A stretch of DNA of 60,504 bases from Pseudolactococcus hodotermopsidis (lineage in GTDB: Bacteria > Bacillota > Bacilli > Lactobacillales > Streptococcaceae): NCBI RefSeq assembly GCF_011170085.1, contig NZ_BLLI01000005.1:1-60504 (forward strand). Direction: 5' to 3'. Below, one piece after another: positions 52,621 through 60,504 of this stretch. The notes under the pieces were generated by a model that was not told where the DNA came from, searched no databases, and was given only the letters and a program-made list of their open reading frames with translations. The number at the start of each line of letters is the position of its first letter. Within the stretch, counting starts at the first letter, position 1. The position numbers and the translations under genes are program-made.

Positions 52621-53740
52621 ATTCTTCCTCCACTGCAATTAAAGCGGCATGGAAAACTTGATCCATGTCGTAATATTGGTAATTCCCAAGACGCCCACCC
52701 ATGATAACCTTAGCAACTTTTTTCGATTCCTCACGATATTGCTTGAATAATTCAGAATTTTTGCTATCATTAACAGGATAATAAGCTTCTTTCGTGCGAT
52801 CCCAATCTTGTGGGTATTCACGGGTCAAAATTGTAACATTTTCATCGCCTTTTTGATCGAAATGACGCCATTCCATGACACGCGTATAAGGTGTATCAGC
52901 ATCTGTATAGTTGATAACTGAATTGCCTTGCGCATTTTCTGTTGGCAAAGTTTCAGACTCAAAACGCACGCTCCGATATTCTAATTCGCCAAACTTGTAG
53001 TCGAAAAATTGGTCAATCATCCCTGTGTAAACAATGCGCGGAAATTCCGCTAAATAAGTTTCTTTATCAGCAAAAAAGTCTGTATCAAGTTGCACATCAA
53101 TCAGGTCACTGTCAAGCATTTTATCAAAAATCGCCGTATAGCCATCCACTGGTACACCTTGGTAACGATGATTGAAATAGTTGTTATCAAAAGTAAAACG
53201 CGTCGGCAAACGACGAATAATGAAACTCGGCAATTCAGTTGCTCTTCTGCCCCATTGTTTCTCAGTGTAACCCTTAATCAATTTTTCGTAAATATCTGTA
53301 CCAATCAAAGAAATTGCTTGTTCTTCAAGATTTTTGGGCGTGCCTGAAATCCCCGCAGCTGCACGCTGTTCAGCAATCTTTGCTTGCGCCTCTGCTGGCG
53401 TTTTAACCCCCCACATCTGATAAAAAGTGTTCATGTTAAAAGGTAAATTATACAAGTCTCCTTTATAGTTTGCCACAACTTGATTGATATAGCCATTAAA
53501 TTCTGTGAATTGATTGACATAATCCCAAACTGGTTTGTTATCTGTGTGAAAAATATGCGCACCATATTCATGAACATTAATACCATTTTTCTTGTGCGTA
53601 AACGTATTGCCACCAATGTGTTTACGGCGCTCAATAATGAGCGAACGTTTGCCACGTTTAGCTGCCTCATGTGCAAAAATTGCGCCAAATGGTCCTGCAC
53701 CAACAATTAAATAGTCATAGTTTTTGGTGTTATGTTTCAT
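52601..53740 (-). CDS. glf: UDP-galactopyranose mutase
   Basis: Converts UDP-Galp to UDP-Galf with reduced FAD. LIVGAGPFGAIFAHEAAKRG binds FAD; HIGGNTFTHKKNGINVHEYGAHIFHT and the substrate loop with KGYTEKQWGRRATELP and RLPTRFTFDNNYF are family hallmarks, and GRLGNYQYYDMD near the C-terminus is the conserved end. It has 379 residues. It lies 4 bp after the ABC-F gene and overlaps the first GT8 gene by 20 bp. A free-standing glf with only two transferases, outside a large exopolysaccharide cluster, is notable. Confidence 0.95.
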   Translation of the reverse strand: MKHNTKNYDYLIVGAGPFGAIFAHEAAKRGKRSLIIERRKHIGGNTFTHKKNGINVHEYGAHIFHTDNKPVWDYVNQFTEFNGYINQVVANYKGDLYNLPFNMNTFYQMWGVKTPAEAQAKIAEQRAAAGISGTPKNLEEQAISLIGTDIYEKLIKGYTEKQWGRRATELPSFIIRRLPTRFTFDNNYFNHRYQGVPVDGYTAIFDKMLDSDLIDVQLDTDFFADKETYLAEFPRIVYTGMIDQFFDYKFGELEYRSVRFESETLPTENAQGNSVINYTDADTPYTRVMEWRHFDQKGDENVTILTREYPQDWDRTKEAYYPVNDSKNSELFKQYREESKKVAKVIMGGRLGNYQYYDMDQVFHAALIAVEEEFGKENN

Positions 53741-53744
53741 TTAT

Positions 53745-55655
53745 TTACTCTCCCAATTCTTCCGATTTTTCTAGCCAAACTTCTTCAGCTAATTCTTTTT
53801 CTACTGAAATTGTGTCTAATTCTTTTTGCAAAATTCCTAATTTAACGAAATCTTCTGACGATACAATCATTTCTTGATGTAAAACATCGATTTTTTCGTC
53901 AAAAGTTTGTAGCTTTACCTCCAGTTCAGCAATTTCTCGTATCAGCTTTCTGCGCCACTTTTGGTCGGCTTTTGAGGCTTGATAATCTGACGTTGCGATT
54001 TCTCCTGCGTTTTTATCAGCTTCCGTTGAAAAAAGTGCTACGATTTCAGCCTCCTCAGCTTTTTTTTCCAAATAATAATCATAATCTCCTAGATATAGCT
54101 TGCTGCCTTCGGCAGAGATTTCAAGGACTTTATCGGCAACTCTGTTAATAAAATAACGGTCATGACTAACAAAAAGGAGCGTGCCATCAAAGTCAATCAA
54201 GGCATTTTCAAGTACCTCGCGGCTGTCAATATCTAAGTGGTTAGTCGGTTCATCAAGCACCAAAAAATTATCGTTTTGCATGGCTAATTTTGCCAAGAGC
54301 AAACGTGCTTTTTCGCCACCCGACAGCATGCCAACAGCCTTTTCTACGTCATCTCCTGAAAAGAGAAAAGCACCTAAACGATTGCGAATCTCAACCTCAG
54401 GTGTCAAGCTATGATTATGCCACAGCTCCTCCAAAACGCTGTTAGACGGTGTCAAATCACGCTGTTCTTGATCATAATAGCCTAGCGCAACGTTAGCACC
54501 GAGCTTAATTGTTCCCTGAATTAACGGTGTCTTACCAACGATGGATTTAATCAGTGTTGACTTGCCAATGCCATTTGGTCCGACAATCGCAATCGAATCA
54601 TATTTTCGTTCATCCAAATTAATCGGTCTTGATAAAATGGTATCACCATAACCAATTGCAGCATTTTCAACTGTCAAAACAACATTTCCTGATTCAATTG
54701 CAGGTTGAAAAGCAAAATTTGCTGACTTTTCATTGCCTGTTGGCTGCGCCAAGCGTGTCATTTTCTCAAGTTTTTTACGCCTAGACTGAGCCCGTTTAGT
54801 CGTTGAGGCGCGTGCCAGATTACGATTGACAAAATCTTCTAAACTTGCAATTTCCTTTTGCTGCTTGTCGTATTGCTTGGCTTGCGTTGCTAATTTTTCA
54901 GCCTTTAAGTCGATATATTTACTGTAATTTCCGACATATCTTTCAAGCTGACCACGCGATAATTCCAATGTTTCAGTTGTCACTTTGTCCAAAAAATAAC
55001 GGTCATGGCTAACAATCAAAATTGCGCCACGATAATTTTTCAGATAATTTTCCAACCACAGCAAGGTTTCAATATCCAAATGGTTAGTCGGCTCATCCAA
55101 TATCAAAAATTGCGGATTTTCCAGTAAGATTTTCGCCAAAGCCAAGCGCGTTTTCTGCCCACCTGACAAACTTGCCACCGTTTGCTGCCAAAAACTGTCA
55201 TCAAATTTAAAACCGTTCAGCACATTTTTGATGTCAGATTCATAGGTAAAGCCTTTATTTTGACGAAATTCCTCGGTCAAGGTGTCGTAACGTAACATCA
55301 GAGATGCTAATTCCTCGCCTGATAACTCGCCCATTTGCGACTCCATTTGGCGAAGTTGCTTTTCTTGTGCAATAAGCGTGTCAAAAACGCTAAGCATTTC
55401 ATCATAAACTGTACGTTCTGATGAAAAATTGGTCTCTTGTGCCAAGTAAGACAGGGTCAAATTTTTAGTCTTTGACATCTCGCCTGAGCTTGGCGTTTCA
55501 ACGTCTGCAATAATTTTCAGCAATGTTGACTTGCCTGCACCATTTCTCCCAACAAGCGAAACCCTAGAATTATCCTGAATTGTAAAATTTATTTTCTCAA
55601 ACAAAACATCTGCGCCAAAAGTTCGCGAGATGTTATTTCCTTGTAGTAAAATCAT
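53745..55655 (-). CDS. ABC-F family ATPase
   Basis: A 636-residue soluble protein with two ABC domains and no membrane part. Domain 1 has GRNGAGKST, LSGGQKTRLALAKIL and ILDEPTNHLD; domain 2 has GPNGIGKST, LSGGEKARLLLAKLA and VLDEPTNHLD. The ~80-residue basic linker (KAEKLATQAKQYDKQQKEIA...TTKRAQSRRKKLEKMTRL) and a C-terminal coiled coil are typical of translation-factor or antibiotic-protection ABC-F proteins (YdiF/Uup-like). It acts on ribosomes, by family. It is followed by glf after 4 bp and is divergent from rex. Confidence 0.92.
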   Translation of the reverse strand: MILLQGNNISRTFGADVLFEKINFTIQDNSRVSLVGRNGAGKSTLLKIIADVETPSSGEMSKTKNLTLSYLAQETNFSSERTVYDEMLSVFDTLIAQEKQLRQMESQMGELSGEELASLMLRYDTLTEEFRQNKGFTYESDIKNVLNGFKFDDSFWQQTVASLSGGQKTRLALAKILLENPQFLILDEPTNHLDIETLLWLENYLKNYRGAILIVSHDRYFLDKVTTETLELSRGQLERYVGNYSKYIDLKAEKLATQAKQYDKQQKEIASLEDFVNRNLARASTTKRAQSRRKKLEKMTRLAQPTGNEKSANFAFQPAIESGNVVLTVENAAIGYGDTILSRPINLDERKYDSIAIVGPNGIGKSTLIKSIVGKTPLIQGTIKLGANVALGYYDQEQRDLTPSNSVLEELWHNHSLTPEVEIRNRLGAFLFSGDDVEKAVGMLSGGEKARLLLAKLAMQNDNFLVLDEPTNHLDIDSREVLENALIDFDGTLLFVSHDRYFINRVADKVLEISAEGSKLYLGDYDYYLEKKAEEAEIVALFSTEADKNAGEIATSDYQASKADQKWRRKLIREIAELEVKLQTFDEKIDVLHQEMIVSSEDFVKLGILQKELDTISVEKELAEEVWLEKSEELGE

Positions 55656-55709
55656 ATTCCCATTTTATCATAAAATGACAAGATTATCTAATATTTTATC
55701 ACTTATTGT

Positions 55710-55746
55710 TTGACAACTTCACAAACTTTTGGTAACATATTCACAA
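55710..55746 (+). promoter_or_regulatory. rex promoter with a Rex-type operator
   Basis: TTGACA (55710-55715) and TAACAT (55733-55738) are 17 bp apart. TTGGTAA-CATA-TTCACAA (55729-55746) matches the Rex consensus TTGTGAA-N4-TTCACAA with two mismatches and covers the -10 box, which suggests autorepression at low NADH/NAD ratio. Confidence 0.65.
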
Positions 55747-55763
55747 AGAATACTTTTTAGAAA

Positions 55764-56447
55764 ATGGAGTTTACTCAAAAAATGGTCGTTACAAAATTTA
55801 ATGAAGTGTTGCCCAAGGCAACTGCCAAGCGGTTGCCACAATATTATCGAATTTTTAAGCAATTTGTTGCTGACAAGATTGAACGTACAAATTCACAAGC
55901 TATCGCCGCAAAACTAGGCGTTGATTCAGCAACAGTCCGCCGTGATTTCTCACTCTTTGGCGAACTCGGACGTCGTGGCTATGGCTATGATACCGCTGTT
56001 CTTCGCGACTTTTTCAGCGACCTACTTGGCGACTCAGCCGAAACAAATATTGCCCTTGTCGGTGTCGGCAATCTTGGACGTGCGCTCATCAACTATCGCT
56101 TTCATGACCGCAATAAAATGCGAATTACCCAAGCCTACGATGTTGCGGGCAATCTGCTTGTTGGGACAACAACAGATGATGGCATCCCTGTTTATAACAT
56201 TTCAGACATCAAAAAGAACCTCCCAAATTCCGATATTGAGACAGCTATCATCTCCGTTCAAACAGATAAAGCACAAAAAGTCGCAGACATACTCATTGAT
56301 GCAGGCATTAAAGGTATCCTCAATTTCACACCGCACCGTTTAGAAGTCCCTGATGAGATTACCGTCCAATCTGTTGATTTGACAAGTGAACTCCAAACGC
56401 TCCTCTTTTTTATGAATGATAAAAAAGAAACTGCTAAGAAAAAATGA
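55764..56447 (+). CDS. rex: Redox-sensing transcriptional repressor Rex
   Basis: Binds operators of fermentation and redox genes when NADH is low. Residues ~15-80 form the winged helix ([43 protein letters not shown]); the Rossmann NADH-binding domain has [12 protein letters not shown] and the C-terminal domain-swapped helix follows. The first ATG (55764) gives 227 residues, with a poor ribosome binding site; an ATG 18 bp downstream has GGAG 12 bp upstream and is possible. It overlaps the amidotransferase gene by 4 bp. Confidence 0.94.
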   Translation: MEFTQKMVVTKFNEVLPKATAKRLPQYYRIFKQFVADKIERTNSQAIAAKLGVDSATVRRDFSLFGELGRRGYGYDTAVLRDFFSDLLGDSAETNIALVGVGNLGRALINYRFHDRNKMRITQAYDVAGNLLVGTTTDDGIPVYNISDIKKNLPNSDIETAIISVQTDKAQKVADILIDAGIKGILNFTPHRLEVPDEITVQSVDLTSELQTLLFFMNDKKETAKKK

Positions 56448-57151
56448 CAACTTTACAACCAATTATCGGTGTTGCTGCAAATGAACGGCGCGATGCAGGT
56501 GGAGAAATGGGGCATATGGCGATTTCCTACAATCCGTCTGGTTATATTAAAGCTGTTCAACTTGTCGGCGGTCTACCCATCATGTTGCCAATCGGCGATC
56601 CGATGAATGCTAAACGTTATGTTTCGATGATTGACAAGCTCGTTTTAGCTGGCGGTCAAAATGTTGCACCCGAATTTTACGGTGAAGTTGAAACAATTAA
56701 GTCTAACGACTACAATCGTGAACGTGATGCTTTCGAGATTGCGCTAATTAACGAAGCCATCAAGCAAAATAAGCCGATTCTCGGTGTCTGTCGCGGTATG
56801 CAGCTAGCAAATGTCGCCCTCGGTGGGTCGCTTAATCAAAATACACCCAATCATTGGCAAAGTACGCCTATCACACAAACTTCTCATGATGTGTTAATAA
56901 ATAACGCATCTCCGCTGATGAAAATTTACGGTCAAAAAGCGCAAGTCAATTCATTTCATAGGCAAAGCCTCAAACAGATTGCCCCTCAACTCGAAATTAT
57001 CGCTAAATCTATCGGTGACGATGTGATTGAAGCCGTTCAGTCAACTGACCCGAACTTACGTTTTCTCGGTGTTCAATGGCATCCGGACTTTATGTATAAT
57101 GTCCGTGACGAGGATTTGGCTTTTTTTCGTTATGCGGTTTATCATTTATAA
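56444..57151 (+). CDS. Class I glutamine amidotransferase-like (gamma-glutamyl-gamma-aminobutyrate hydrolase family)
   Basis: A 235-residue peptidase C26-type hydrolase. The nucleophile is in [17 protein letters not shown] and the His/Glu partner region in [11 protein letters not shown]; the entry [13 protein letters not shown] and [16 protein letters not shown] fit PuuD-like enzymes, which release glutamate from gamma-glutamyl amines. It is translationally coupled to rex (ATGA overlap), as in other lactic acid bacteria. The true substrate in this organism is unknown. Confidence 0.88.
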   Translation: MTTLQPIIGVAANERRDAGGEMGHMAISYNPSGYIKAVQLVGGLPIMLPIGDPMNAKRYVSMIDKLVLAGGQNVAPEFYGEVETIKSNDYNRERDAFEIALINEAIKQNKPILGVCRGMQLANVALGGSLNQNTPNHWQSTPITQTSHDVLINNASPLMKIYGQKAQVNSFHRQSLKQIAPQLEIIAKSIGDDVIEAVQSTDPNLRFLGVQWHPDFMYNVRDEDLAFFRYAVYHL

Positions 57152-57173
57152 AATTCAAAAGTTTTATATACAT

Positions 57174-57204
57174 GATTTTCACATTATAATATTATGTGAA
57201 AATC
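57174..57204. terminator. Bidirectional terminator-like hairpin between the amidotransferase and radC
   Basis: GATTTTCACAT and ATGTGAAAATC are perfect 11-bp arms around a 9-nt A/T loop, between two convergent genes. There is no long T run; the radC stop codon overlaps its right edge. Confidence 0.7.
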
Positions 57205-57925
57205 ACTTATTCTGTTGCGCTTTTGCCTCTATAAAATCAAAAGGTGATAACATTAGACCATTTTCTTGAAACGAAAAATATCGAGAATGTCCGATAACGA
57301 TATGGTCAATGAAATTGATCCCAACATTATCGCAAGCATTTTCCATACGCTCGGTAAAAATCATATCTGCATCGGATGGTTGCGGATCGCCAGACGGATG
57401 ATTATGCGCAATCAAAAGACCAGCAGCCAAAGTTTTGAGCGCAAAATGTAAAATTTCACGCGGATTAGCACTTGCTGAATTAACGGTACCAACAAAAATG
57501 GTTCGTTTTTTTATAATCTTATTTTTACCATCAAGATAAACGGCAACCAAATGTTCTTGATCAAAATCTGACATCTCGTCCATCAGCACACTTGCAAATT
57601 GTTGCGAGCCCTTGACCTGACCATAACGCTTGCGTTCAGTCGTCTGAATCCGTTTACCAAGCTCAATCATCGCACGAATTTCAACTGCTTTTGTCGTGCC
57701 AATTCCTGGAATTTTCATCAATTCCTCAACACTTGAGCGCCGAAAATTTTCTAGCGTTTCAAAATGCTTGAGAATTTGCCCTGATAAATCTAAAACAGAT
57801 ATTTTTGACGTACCTGTTCGCAATAAAATTGCCAGAAGTTCCTGATCTGACAAATATTTTTCGCCAAGCGCTCTCAAACGTTCGCGTGGCATCATGGGAT
57901 AGTCTGTTTCTCTAATTTCGTACAT
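57203..57925 (-). CDS. radC: RadC/JAB-domain protein
   Basis: A 240-residue protein with an N-terminal helix-hairpin-helix part (IPGIGTTKAVEIRAMIELG) and a C-terminal JAMM metalloprotease-like domain with the zinc motif HNHPSGDPQPSDAD. RadC was first linked to DNA repair, but that role is disputed; JAB domains cleave peptides or isopeptides elsewhere. The ATG at 57925 follows GAGGTAAAAAAT; the open frame upstream is not family sequence. It is convergent with the rex operon. Confidence 0.92.
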   Translation of the reverse strand: MYEIRETDYPMMPRERLRALGEKYLSDQELLAILLRTGTSKISVLDLSGQILKHFETLENFRRSSVEELMKIPGIGTTKAVEIRAMIELGKRIQTTERKRYGQVKGSQQFASVLMDEMSDFDQEHLVAVYLDGKNKIIKKRTIFVGTVNSASANPREILHFALKTLAAGLLIAHNHPSGDPQPSDADMIFTERMENACDNVGINFIDHIVIGHSRYFSFQENGLMLSPFDFIEAKAQQNK

Positions 57926-57989
57926 ATTTTTTACCTCTACTATCTTATACGTAAAAAATCTTGTTTTTGCTTGGGGAATTTGTGTCTGA

Positions 57990-58082
57990 ATTATCAAAAT
58001 ACCACTGTTCTTTGTTAAGTACGGTGGCGGACTTGAGTCTACTCTGATTATGCTTGAAGAGGTTGAGAAAGGGGTGAAATAA
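57990..58082 (+). pseudogene. Short coding remnant of unknown origin
   Basis: After an in-frame TGA the plus strand reads IIKIPLFFVKYGGGLE followed by STLIMLEEVEKGVK and a TAA, then a terminator. It looks like the C-terminus of a lost gene: coding-like composition, correct place before a terminator, no start. Family not recognised. Confidence 0.35.
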
Positions 58083-58084
58083 AA

Positions 58085-58120
58085 AATACACTGTCTTAAT
58101 CAAATGACAGTGCATTTTTT
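58085..58120. terminator. Terminator between the remnant and the GIY-YIG gene
   Basis: CACTGTC and GACAGTG pair around a 10-nt loop, with A and T runs on both sides (bidirectional). It lies 70 bp beyond the stop of the GIY-YIG gene. Confidence 0.82.
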
Positions 58121-58190
58121 ATTGTTTGATTTAAAATTTATGCTGTATTTCATTTTGTCTCAAATAATATAATTTTCCACTATCATCAAC

Positions 58191-59348
58191 CTAATCAAGC
58201 AAATTCGTTACCAATTTATTGATTTCATACTGAATTTCCTCAAAACTGACGATATACCACTCAGTTGCATCCACTTTTCTACCATTTACTGCTTTCATAT
58301 CTATTTGTAGCTGCTTGTCAGCAAATATATCATGAAGATATTTTTCAACTTTTCTAGCACTCATATTTTGAATTTCAAATTTAGCAATTAAATTAACTTT
58401 CGCATACAAGTATGTTGCTTCATTTTCAGTATTTTTTAATCGTGATTCGACATTTTCAGAATAGCCGATTTTATACAAGTTTTCTAAAGAACTTAATTGG
58501 CTATCATCTCCAGCATATTTTACAACATAAATAAACCCAGTCGTTTGATATATTGGATTATCTTCTCCCAATAAAGGTAAATCATCAATTTTTTCTGAAA
58601 TCATTTTCCCCGTTCTTTCACTAGAATACAGTGATGACGCTAATGAACGATAAAGCATATCACTTTCTGTTCCATTTTCATAAATAACATGTATTTTAGT
58701 ATTTTTTTCTTGAGATTTAGAAGTCACAAACCACTCATCTCCCATACTTTCGACATATAACATAACGCCTTTTAAAATATAAAAACGCCCCGGTGATATA
58801 TTATATTCTCCATTAATTCTTTTATTTTTATTACCGAATTTTAAAATTTTTCTCTCGCCATTTGCAATTTCAGCATGAACTTTTTTAAACATCCTGTCAT
58901 ATTTATCAAATTCTTTAGCTTTTTTCCGAACACCAATTTTATCAGCAGCTCTCACAGTTCGCGAATATCTGGACAAATCAAATAATGAATGATGATTTTC
59001 TAAATCAGTAAAAAGTTCATCATCATTTAAAATATCATCTAGTGAATTTAAAACTGGTATTTCATCAGTCACATTATCAAGTAAATCAAATTCATCATAA
59101 TCTTTTAATAACGCCGTTTTTTGACTATCTCCTCTAATTCCTTTCAAGCGTGCCGCAAGTGCTCTTTCAATTCTATCAGCACGCTTTACTGGTTCTTTCC
59201 CGTTATGCTCTCTTATCCAATCATTGATTTCTTGAAATTTTTTAATTTCTGGATTTGCCGAACTAATTTTTTCAGGCACCTTACCTTTAATGACCTCATC
59301 AAATTCTGGGTCATTAAATATATCATCAAGACTATTAAATTTATCCAT
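58191..59348 (-). CDS. GIY-YIG (T5orf172-type) nuclease protein, partner of a helicase
   Basis: A 385-residue protein. The C-terminal GIY-YIG domain reads GFIYVVKYAG (271-280), LYKIGYSENVESRLKN (291-306), then EKYLHDIF (335-342) and the closing EWYIVSFEEI, the order expected of T5orf172 nucleases. The N-terminal part carries an internal duplication, NSLDDIFND at 5-13 and NSLDDILND at 101-109, and is acidic and helical; residues ~185-265 form a separate beta-rich module. The ATG at 59348 follows AAAGGGAAAG and overlaps the helicase stop by 8 bp. Helicase plus nuclease suggests a DNA defence module; target unknown. Confidence 0.82.
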   Translation of the reverse strand: MDKFNSLDDIFNDPEFDEVIKGKVPEKISSANPEIKKFQEINDWIREHNGKEPVKRADRIERALAARLKGIRGDSQKTALLKDYDEFDLLDNVTDEIPVLNSLDDILNDDELFTDLENHHSLFDLSRYSRTVRAADKIGVRKKAKEFDKYDRMFKKVHAEIANGERKILKFGNKNKRINGEYNISPGRFYILKGVMLYVESMGDEWFVTSKSQEKNTKIHVIYENGTESDMLYRSLASSLYSSERTGKMISEKIDDLPLLGEDNPIYQTTGFIYVVKYAGDDSQLSSLENLYKIGYSENVESRLKNTENEATYLYAKVNLIAKFEIQNMSARKVEKYLHDIFADKQLQIDMKAVNGRKVDATEWYIVSFEEIQYEINKLVTNLLD

Positions 59349-60395
59349 TTCTTTCCCTTTTAAGTTCAATAATTCTTGCAAGTCCAAAGGCTAATCGTTG
59401 CTCTAATTCATCATGACTTGTTTTTTCTGGATTTCGACCATTTTCAGCTTTAAATTTTTTGATTAGCGGATAAAGTTCTAAAATTTCAGCCTCAGTGAAA
59501 TCTTTTCGTTTGCTATCAAATGTTGATTGAATTAAGCGTAATGTTGTACTATCAATATCTTTTGATAAAATCTCATAAGCACGTTGAAATGGATTGATAG
59601 AATCAATTAAATCAATTCCCAAATCATCAATATTGATAAATTTATCAGCCATTTTGATAATATTTCGATTATCTGAATCATGCTCAGAAGTTTTTAAAAC
59701 CATATCAGCGATTAAATGCTGGCGAACTTCTTCACTTTCCACATTATTCAAATCTGGATATATTGTTGAAATAATTCGTGGAATAATCTGCTTATTGATA
59801 ATCTTTGCATCAGCACCTGTTGCAATCGCTGCTTGAATCGTACTATCTTGTAAAATACTAGCCTTTAAATCATTCAAATCTTGCTCAATAATTTGTTTTG
59901 AGCGTTCACTACTCGGTGCAGCAAGCCCCTTGATATAAATATTAACACCATTTGATTTTTGCTCTTCACTATCCTTTGGCTTAAATCTATAAACAGGTGC
60001 AAGAACTTGCTCCATTAGTAAACTAGAAGTTATCGCTTTCATGACATTATTGATAGCATATTGAACTTCATCATCTTGAGCATCTGGTTGCGCTAATAAA
60101 TTTGTAAATTGCGCATGCGTTTTATTACTGCTATCTCTTGTCACGCGCCCTATAATTTGAACAACTTCTGTTAGTGAATTTCTATAACCAATCGTCAGTG
60201 CATATTCTGCAAAGGGCCAATCAAAGCCTTCTTTTGCCATACCAAGTGCGATAATCATATCCAAATCATCTATATCTTGCATTTTATCAAGATAAGCGAT
60301 TACTTTCTCTCGTCCTTCTTCTGTCACAAGGTCAGCAACTTTTAGTAATTTGTTATCTTTTGTTCGGATAATAAGAATAGACTTGTTCCTAAACC
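59341..60395 (-). pseudogene. SF2 DEAD/DEAH helicase, 5'-truncated (C-terminal half)
   Basis: In-frame from about 60395 to the stop at 59341, roughly 350 codons. IIALGMAKEGFDWP and VVQIIGRVTRDSS are helicase motifs V and VI; the Walker A and DEAH half is missing. The open frame continues upstream of the GTG at 60327 (NKSILIIRTKDNKLLKVADL), so that GTG is not the true start; the coding sequence breaks off where an insertion sequence begins. The remaining tail is an alpha-helical domain of ~200 residues. It is translationally coupled to the GIY-YIG gene. If the IS has only inserted, the 5' half may lie beyond the window. Confidence 0.75.
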
Positions 60396-60399
60396 ATAC

Positions 60400-60504
60400 A
60401 AAAAATGTTAAACTAATGTTATGGAAGATATTTACGCAAAAACTAGCTCACTTAATGACAGTTTATTCAAACAACTTATTGGTGTGAAGCGCTCGACATT
60501 TACT
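60400..60504 (+). mobile_element. Left end of an insertion sequence (IS5-like) with transposase start
   Basis: From ATG at 60421 the plus strand reads MEDIYAKTSSLNDSLFKQLI and then GVKRSTFT to the window edge, with no stop. The pattern F..L.GVKR.TF is the N-terminal helix-turn-helix of IS5-type transposases. The preceding ~20-30 bp should hold the terminal inverted repeat; its exact edge cannot be fixed because the other end is outside. It interrupts the helicase gene. Confidence 0.6.

Overview
The window looks like a chromosomal segment of a low-GC member of the Streptococcaceae, most likely Lactococcus or the Lactococcus raffinolactis/piscium group (Pseudolactococcus). The evidence is gene content and order: murB followed by potABCD, rpsT opposite a FUSC/GntR pair, dnaD-nth-trmK-nif3, thrB-hom, rex, radC, TTG and GTG starts behind good Shine-Dalgarno sequences, and catabolite-type cre sites. 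The genus is an inference; no rRNA gene is present. I saw no tRNA, rRNA or CRISPR array.

Layout. 1-300: tandem ~97-bp structured repeats (array A). 339-3282: TPR, GntR and FUSC genes on the minus strand, divergent from rpsT. 3290-14250: an accessory island with an aldolase gene remnant, a 140-bp RUP-like transposon remnant, a decayed prophage (terminase C-terminus, portal N-terminus) with an intact Fic gene between the two, then a type I restriction-modification locus (regulator, hsdM, hsdS, hsdR), an inverted silent hsdS cassette and a tyrosine recombinase. 14480-24138: a TrmA-family RNA methyltransferase, then a long minus-strand operon murB-potA-(membrane protein)-potB-potC-TPM-lemA-potD-phosphatase. 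24505-26661: thrB and hom. 26900-29276: a two-gene ABC transporter. 29335-33149: GH3 beta-glucosidase and GPH sugar transporter under a cre-controlled promoter. 33252-35557: ANT(6)-like nucleotidyltransferase, VTT-domain protein, flavin reductase-like protein and a dead NTPase gene. 35607-39577: purMN, a DUF1934 gene and an E1 alpha/beta pair. 39842-42673: HD phosphohydrolase, HAD phosphatase and a TetR regulator. 42882-47332: dnaD-nth-trmK-nif3, metA, DUF1054. 47401-49874: pyrC, repeat array B (same family as array A), pyrE. 49968-55655: ABC-F, glf and two GT8 glycosyltransferases. 55764-57925: rex, a glutamine amidotransferase and radC. 58191-60504: GIY-YIG nuclease plus an SF2 helicase whose 5' end is cut by an insertion sequence that runs off the window.

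The most notable points are: (1) two arrays of the same ~98-bp repeat about 48 kb apart, whose small hairpin has changed sequence on both arms while keeping its GAA loop; (2) a 525-bp perfect inverted repeat around regulator-hsdM-half of hsdS, next to a recombinase, so that inversion would separate hsdMS from hsdR; (3) a Fic gene carried between terL and portal remnants, with three direct repeats over its promoter; (4) a helicase plus T5orf172 GIY-YIG pair that resembles a defence module; and (5) two genes (dnaD and the RNA methyltransferase) whose extended -10 boxes sit 5-6 nt before the ATG, suggesting leaderless mRNAs.
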